DNA from: a bacterium | GTDB lineage: Bacteria; Krumholzibacteriota; Krumholzibacteriia; LZORAL124-64-63 | Direction of reading: 5' to 3' | Assembly (NCBI GenBank): GCA_030591105.1 | Contig: JAUVBS010000077.1 | Span: 1 to 8,138, forward strand | DNA: 8,138 nucleotides | Part shown: positions 6,539 through 8,138 of the stretch, piece after piece | Layout: each line of letters opens with the position of its first letter | Numbering within the stretch: position 1 is the first letter of the stretch | The notes under the pieces: generated by a model | Databases searched by the model: none | The model's input: only the letters and a program-made list of their open reading frames with translations | What the model was told of the DNA's origin: nothing | Position numbers and translations under genes: made by a program

Positions 6539-6976
6539 ATGCCGACAGAGATGAACAAGGTTATCGCCCGGCGCCACCTCGAGGAGACCTGGCGCCACGG
6601 CGACATGATGACCGCCGACGAGGTCATCGCGGAGAACATTTCCTATCACGATCCGATGAGCGAGAATATCTCCAACATCGACTCGCTCAAGAACTACATA
6701 CACGCCGTGCGCACGGCGTTTCCGGATCTGAAGTTCACCGTCGAAGACATTTTCGCAGCGGGCAACAAGGTTGCTCTGCGCTGGACCTTCTACGGTACCC
6801 ACCAGGGCCGGATCCGGGGCGCCAACCCGACTGGCAAGGCGGTGTCTTTCACCGGGATGTCGATCTACCATATTCTCGACGGGAAGATCAAAGAAGCGTG
6901 GATCGCCTGGGATTCGTACGGCTATATGCAACAGCTAGGCGTGGCTCCGATGCGGACCAGGGCGGCCGAGGTTTGA
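6539..6976 (+). CDS. SnoaL-like ester cyclase family protein (NTF2 fold)
   Basis: This 145-residue protein starts at an ATG with GAGGAGG (6526-6532) six bases upstream; the next in-frame ATG, at codon 5, is too far from that site. The sequence follows the SnoaL-like polyketide cyclase/ester cyclase pattern: YHDP at 36-39, AFPDLKFTVEDIFAAGNKVALRW across 60-82, GTHQG at 86-90, NPTGKAVSFTGMSIY at 96-110, DGKIKEAWIAWD at 114-125, and QQLG at 131-134. Asp125 sits where SnoaL-family enzymes keep an acid/base aspartate. In the name-giving enzymes the fold closes a ring in aromatic polyketides, but most family members in ordinary genomes are single-domain proteins of unknown substrate, and there is no polyketide gene nearby. 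Family assignment is firm; the function is open. It converges on the next gene with 5 bp between stop codons. Confidence 0.9.
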   Translation: MPTEMNKVIARRHLEETWRHGDMMTADEVIAENISYHDPMSENISNIDSLKNYIHAVRTAFPDLKFTVEDIFAAGNKVALRWTFYGTHQGRIRGANPTGKAVSFTGMSIYHILDGKIKEAWIAWDSYGYMQQLGVAPMRTRAAEV

Positions 6977-6981
6977 GTTGA

Positions 6982-7455
6982 TCAGCTCTGGTGGCGCCGG
7001 CGGACGTAGACCGTCACCTCCGCCCGGGCCACGACTTCGCCCGCGGCGTCGACGATCTCCACCAAGAAAGTGCGTTCGGCCTTGCCCTGAGCAGCGAGGT
7101 CGGTCGTGATCGCCGCGAGGTCCGTATCGTCGATACGGTAGTCTGCACTGACGGTCCCGCGCCCCGGTCGGAGAAACTCGATACGGGCAGACTTGGCCCA
7201 CACCACGTGCTCACCCGGCAGCAACTGCGCGAGCAAGACCGCGTGCACCGGATCGGTCATGGCGTAGAGCGACCCGCCGAACAGCGAGCCGTTGAGGTTG
7301 CGAGTCAACCACGAAAGCGTCAGTTGCAGGCGCGCGTGTCGGTAGTCAGGAGCGACGTACACACAGCGTGTGCGCGAGAAGAGGTACGGCGGATAGAGAT
7401 TGAAGCGAAGCTTGTGGTACCACCGCTTCAAGCTGTCTTGGCTGATCATACCCAC
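6982..7455 (-). CDS. DUF4442 family hot-dog fold protein (thioesterase-like)
   Basis: This 157-residue protein shows the hot-dog fold helix phrase TRNLNGSLFGGSLYAMTDPVH (51-71), characteristic of DUF4442 proteins and comparable to the N-x-x-G-x-x-FGG segment of acyl-CoA thioesterases of the PaaI type. A beta strand region with KSARIEFLRPGRGTVSADYRI (88-108) follows, then a C-terminal strand ending in VTVYVRRRHQS. The start is taken as the GTG at 7453-7455, with AGAGG eight bases upstream on the coding strand; an ATG two codons in (7449) is possible but further from that site. The protein probably acts on an acyl thioester in the cytoplasm, inferred from the fold only. It is divergent from the TetR gene, whose operator lies about 95 bp upstream, so shared control is possible. 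Confidence 0.85.
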   Translation of the reverse strand: MGMISQDSLKRWYHKLRFNLYPPYLFSRTRCVYVAPDYRHARLQLTLSWLTRNLNGSLFGGSLYAMTDPVHAVLLAQLLPGEHVVWAKSARIEFLRPGRGTVSADYRIDDTDLAAITTDLAAQGKAERTFLVEIVDAAGEVVARAEVTVYVRRRHQS

Positions 7456-7540
7456 GAAATTAGCCTCTGGCGGGCTCGTTGGCGAGGTGAGCCTGCGGCG
7501 GGATGAGTCAGATTTCGTTTGGCTCGAATTTGTCCATTCC

Positions 7541-7568
7541 TTGACATCATTAAAACGATTGTTTTAAT
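7541..7568 (+). promoter_or_regulatory. Promoter of the TetR-family gene
   Basis: A consensus -35 TTGACA (7541-7546) is followed after 16 bp by TTTAAT (7563-7568), a five-of-six match to the -10 box. The start of transcription would be near 7575, about 50 bases before the GTG at 7626. The spacer and -10 box are covered by the palindrome at 7549-7568. Confidence 0.68.
7549..7568. promoter_or_regulatory. Palindromic operator, probably for the adjacent TetR-family repressor
   Basis: ATTAAAAC (7549-7556), GATT, then GTTTTAAT (7561-7568) form a perfect inverted repeat with 8-base arms and a 4-base spacer, the usual form of a TetR-family operator. Because it overlays the spacer and -10 box, a bound dimer would block RNA polymerase. 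It lies in the divergent region between the regulator and the DUF4442 gene and could affect both, though no good (-) strand promoter overlaps it. Confidence 0.72.
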
Positions 7569-7625
7569 TGAGTGATTAAATCGGTCGATCCAAACAGGTG
7601 CTTGATCTACTGCGGGGTAATCGAC

Positions 7626-8138
7626 GTGACGGAACATCGCCGAACCGATGGCCAGCCATCGACCAAGGAACGCTTGCTGGAGACTGCCGAGGAGCTGTTT
7701 GCCCAGCGCGGCCTCGACGGGGTCTCGGTGCGGGATCTCGCTGCCGCGGCCGACGTCAACGTTGCCGCGGTGAACTACCACTACCAGAGCAAAGAGAATC
7801 TCTACCGCGAGGTTCTGGTCCGGCGGCTGCAGTTCAAGCGCGACGCGTCGCTGACGGCTATCCGGCAATCGCCGCGTCGGACCGACGGAACACCGGAGCT
7901 CGAACCGCTGATCCGCGCGTTCGTGGCGCAGTACCTCGAAGAGACCATCACCTCTCCCGGCGGCAGGAACTTCATGCGCCTGATCACCTGGGAAATGCAC
8001 GGTCCGCGTCCGGCGGGCGAGGCTTTTCTACGCGAGCTGGTGGTACCAATCCAACTCGCATTCGCCGAGGCGTTGAGCGCCGCGGAACCCCGCCTCGACC
8101 GCGCGCAGGTCTCGTGGATCATCCTGAGCATCGTTGGC
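7626..8138 (+). CDS. TetR/AcrR-family transcriptional regulator, CerR-like C-terminal region (partial at 3' end)
   Basis: The frame is open from GTG at 7626 to the window end, 171 codons with no stop. Residues 13-60 form the TetR DNA-binding domain: TKERLLETAEELFAQRGLDG, then the helix-turn-helix VRDLAAAADVNVAAVNYHY (35-53), then QSKENLYREVL. The later part, FMRLITWEMHGPRPAGEAF (116-134) through PIQLAFAEAL (141-150) and QVSWIILSIVG, resembles the ligand-binding region of CerR/CecR-type regulators (DUF1956), often found beside efflux pump or membrane transporter genes. GTG 7626 is preferred, since GCGGGG lies eight bases before it, though that site is weak; in-frame alternatives are GTG 7572 and TTG 7602, and a TGA at 7569 limits the frame. 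An autorepressor role is inferred from the palindrome in its promoter. The ligand is unknown and targets probably lie beyond the window. Confidence 0.88.
   Translation, partial: MTEHRRTDGQPSTKERLLETAEELFAQRGLDGVSVRDLAAAADVNVAAVNYHYQSKENLYREVLVRRLQFKRDASLTAIRQSPRRTDGTPELEPLIRAFVAQYLEETITSPGGRNFMRLITWEMHGPRPAGEAFLRELVVPIQLAFAEALSAAEPRLDRAQVSWIILSIVG

Noticed and set aside
6100..6639. N-terminal extension of the aminotransferase frame back to 6639
   Set aside because: The extension is low-complexity Arg/Gly/Ser sequence, overlaps the start of the divergent SnoaL-like gene, and family homology begins exactly at the ATG at 6099, which has its own ribosome binding site.

Overview
The window reads as ordinary chromosomal DNA from a GC-rich bacterium. 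The best lineage clue is the pair of secreted proteins at the left edge. Both end in the FlgD-like/Por-secretion-like C-terminal domain (PNPFNP ... GVYSLRL ... RRITLVR) that is abundant in the Fibrobacteres-Chlorobi-Bacteroidetes superphylum and in uncultured relatives such as Eisenbacteria, Krumholzibacteriota and Latescibacterota. That placement is an inference from protein style, not a demonstrated assignment. I see no mobile element, CRISPR array, rRNA or tRNA.

Layout. Positions 2-49 hold the last 15 codons of a (+) gene whose tail resembles the C-terminus of the next gene. It is followed by a hairpin terminator (113-149). A clear extended -10 promoter (205-233) then drives a 543-residue exported protein (308-1939) with acidic, calcium-loop-like repeats and a C-terminal beta-sandwich tail. 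A 426-bp noncoding stretch (1940-2365), visibly AT-richer than the genes, leads to an OsmC-family protein (2366-2920). That gene and the (-) strand unit beyond it share one very strong bidirectional terminator (2983-3023).

The (-) strand unit is transcribed leftward: a class I PLP-dependent aminotransferase of aspartate aminotransferase type (6099 to 4882), then ATP-dependent phosphoenolpyruvate carboxykinase pckA (4820 to 3150), 61 bp apart. If the aminotransferase uses aspartate, the two enzymes form a short route from aspartate through oxaloacetate to phosphoenolpyruvate, i.e. gluconeogenesis from amino acids. A 439-bp region (6100-6538) with several hairpins separates this unit from a divergent (+) gene for a SnoaL-like NTF2-fold protein (6539-6976). 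That gene runs head-on, 5 bp away, into a (-) strand hot-dog fold DUF4442/thioesterase-like gene (7455 to 6982).

The right edge carries a TetR/AcrR regulator with a CerR-like C-terminal region (7626 to the window end, partial). It is divergent from the DUF4442 gene. A perfect 8-4-8 palindrome (7549-7568) sits exactly on the spacer and -10 box of a TTGACA promoter, a textbook arrangement for autorepression.

I found no convincing new multi-gene system. The points most worth a second look are the TetR operator, the aminotransferase-pckA pairing, the tandem exported proteins with acidic metal-loop repeats, the altered N-terminal motif of PckA, and the structured leader at 6100-6538.
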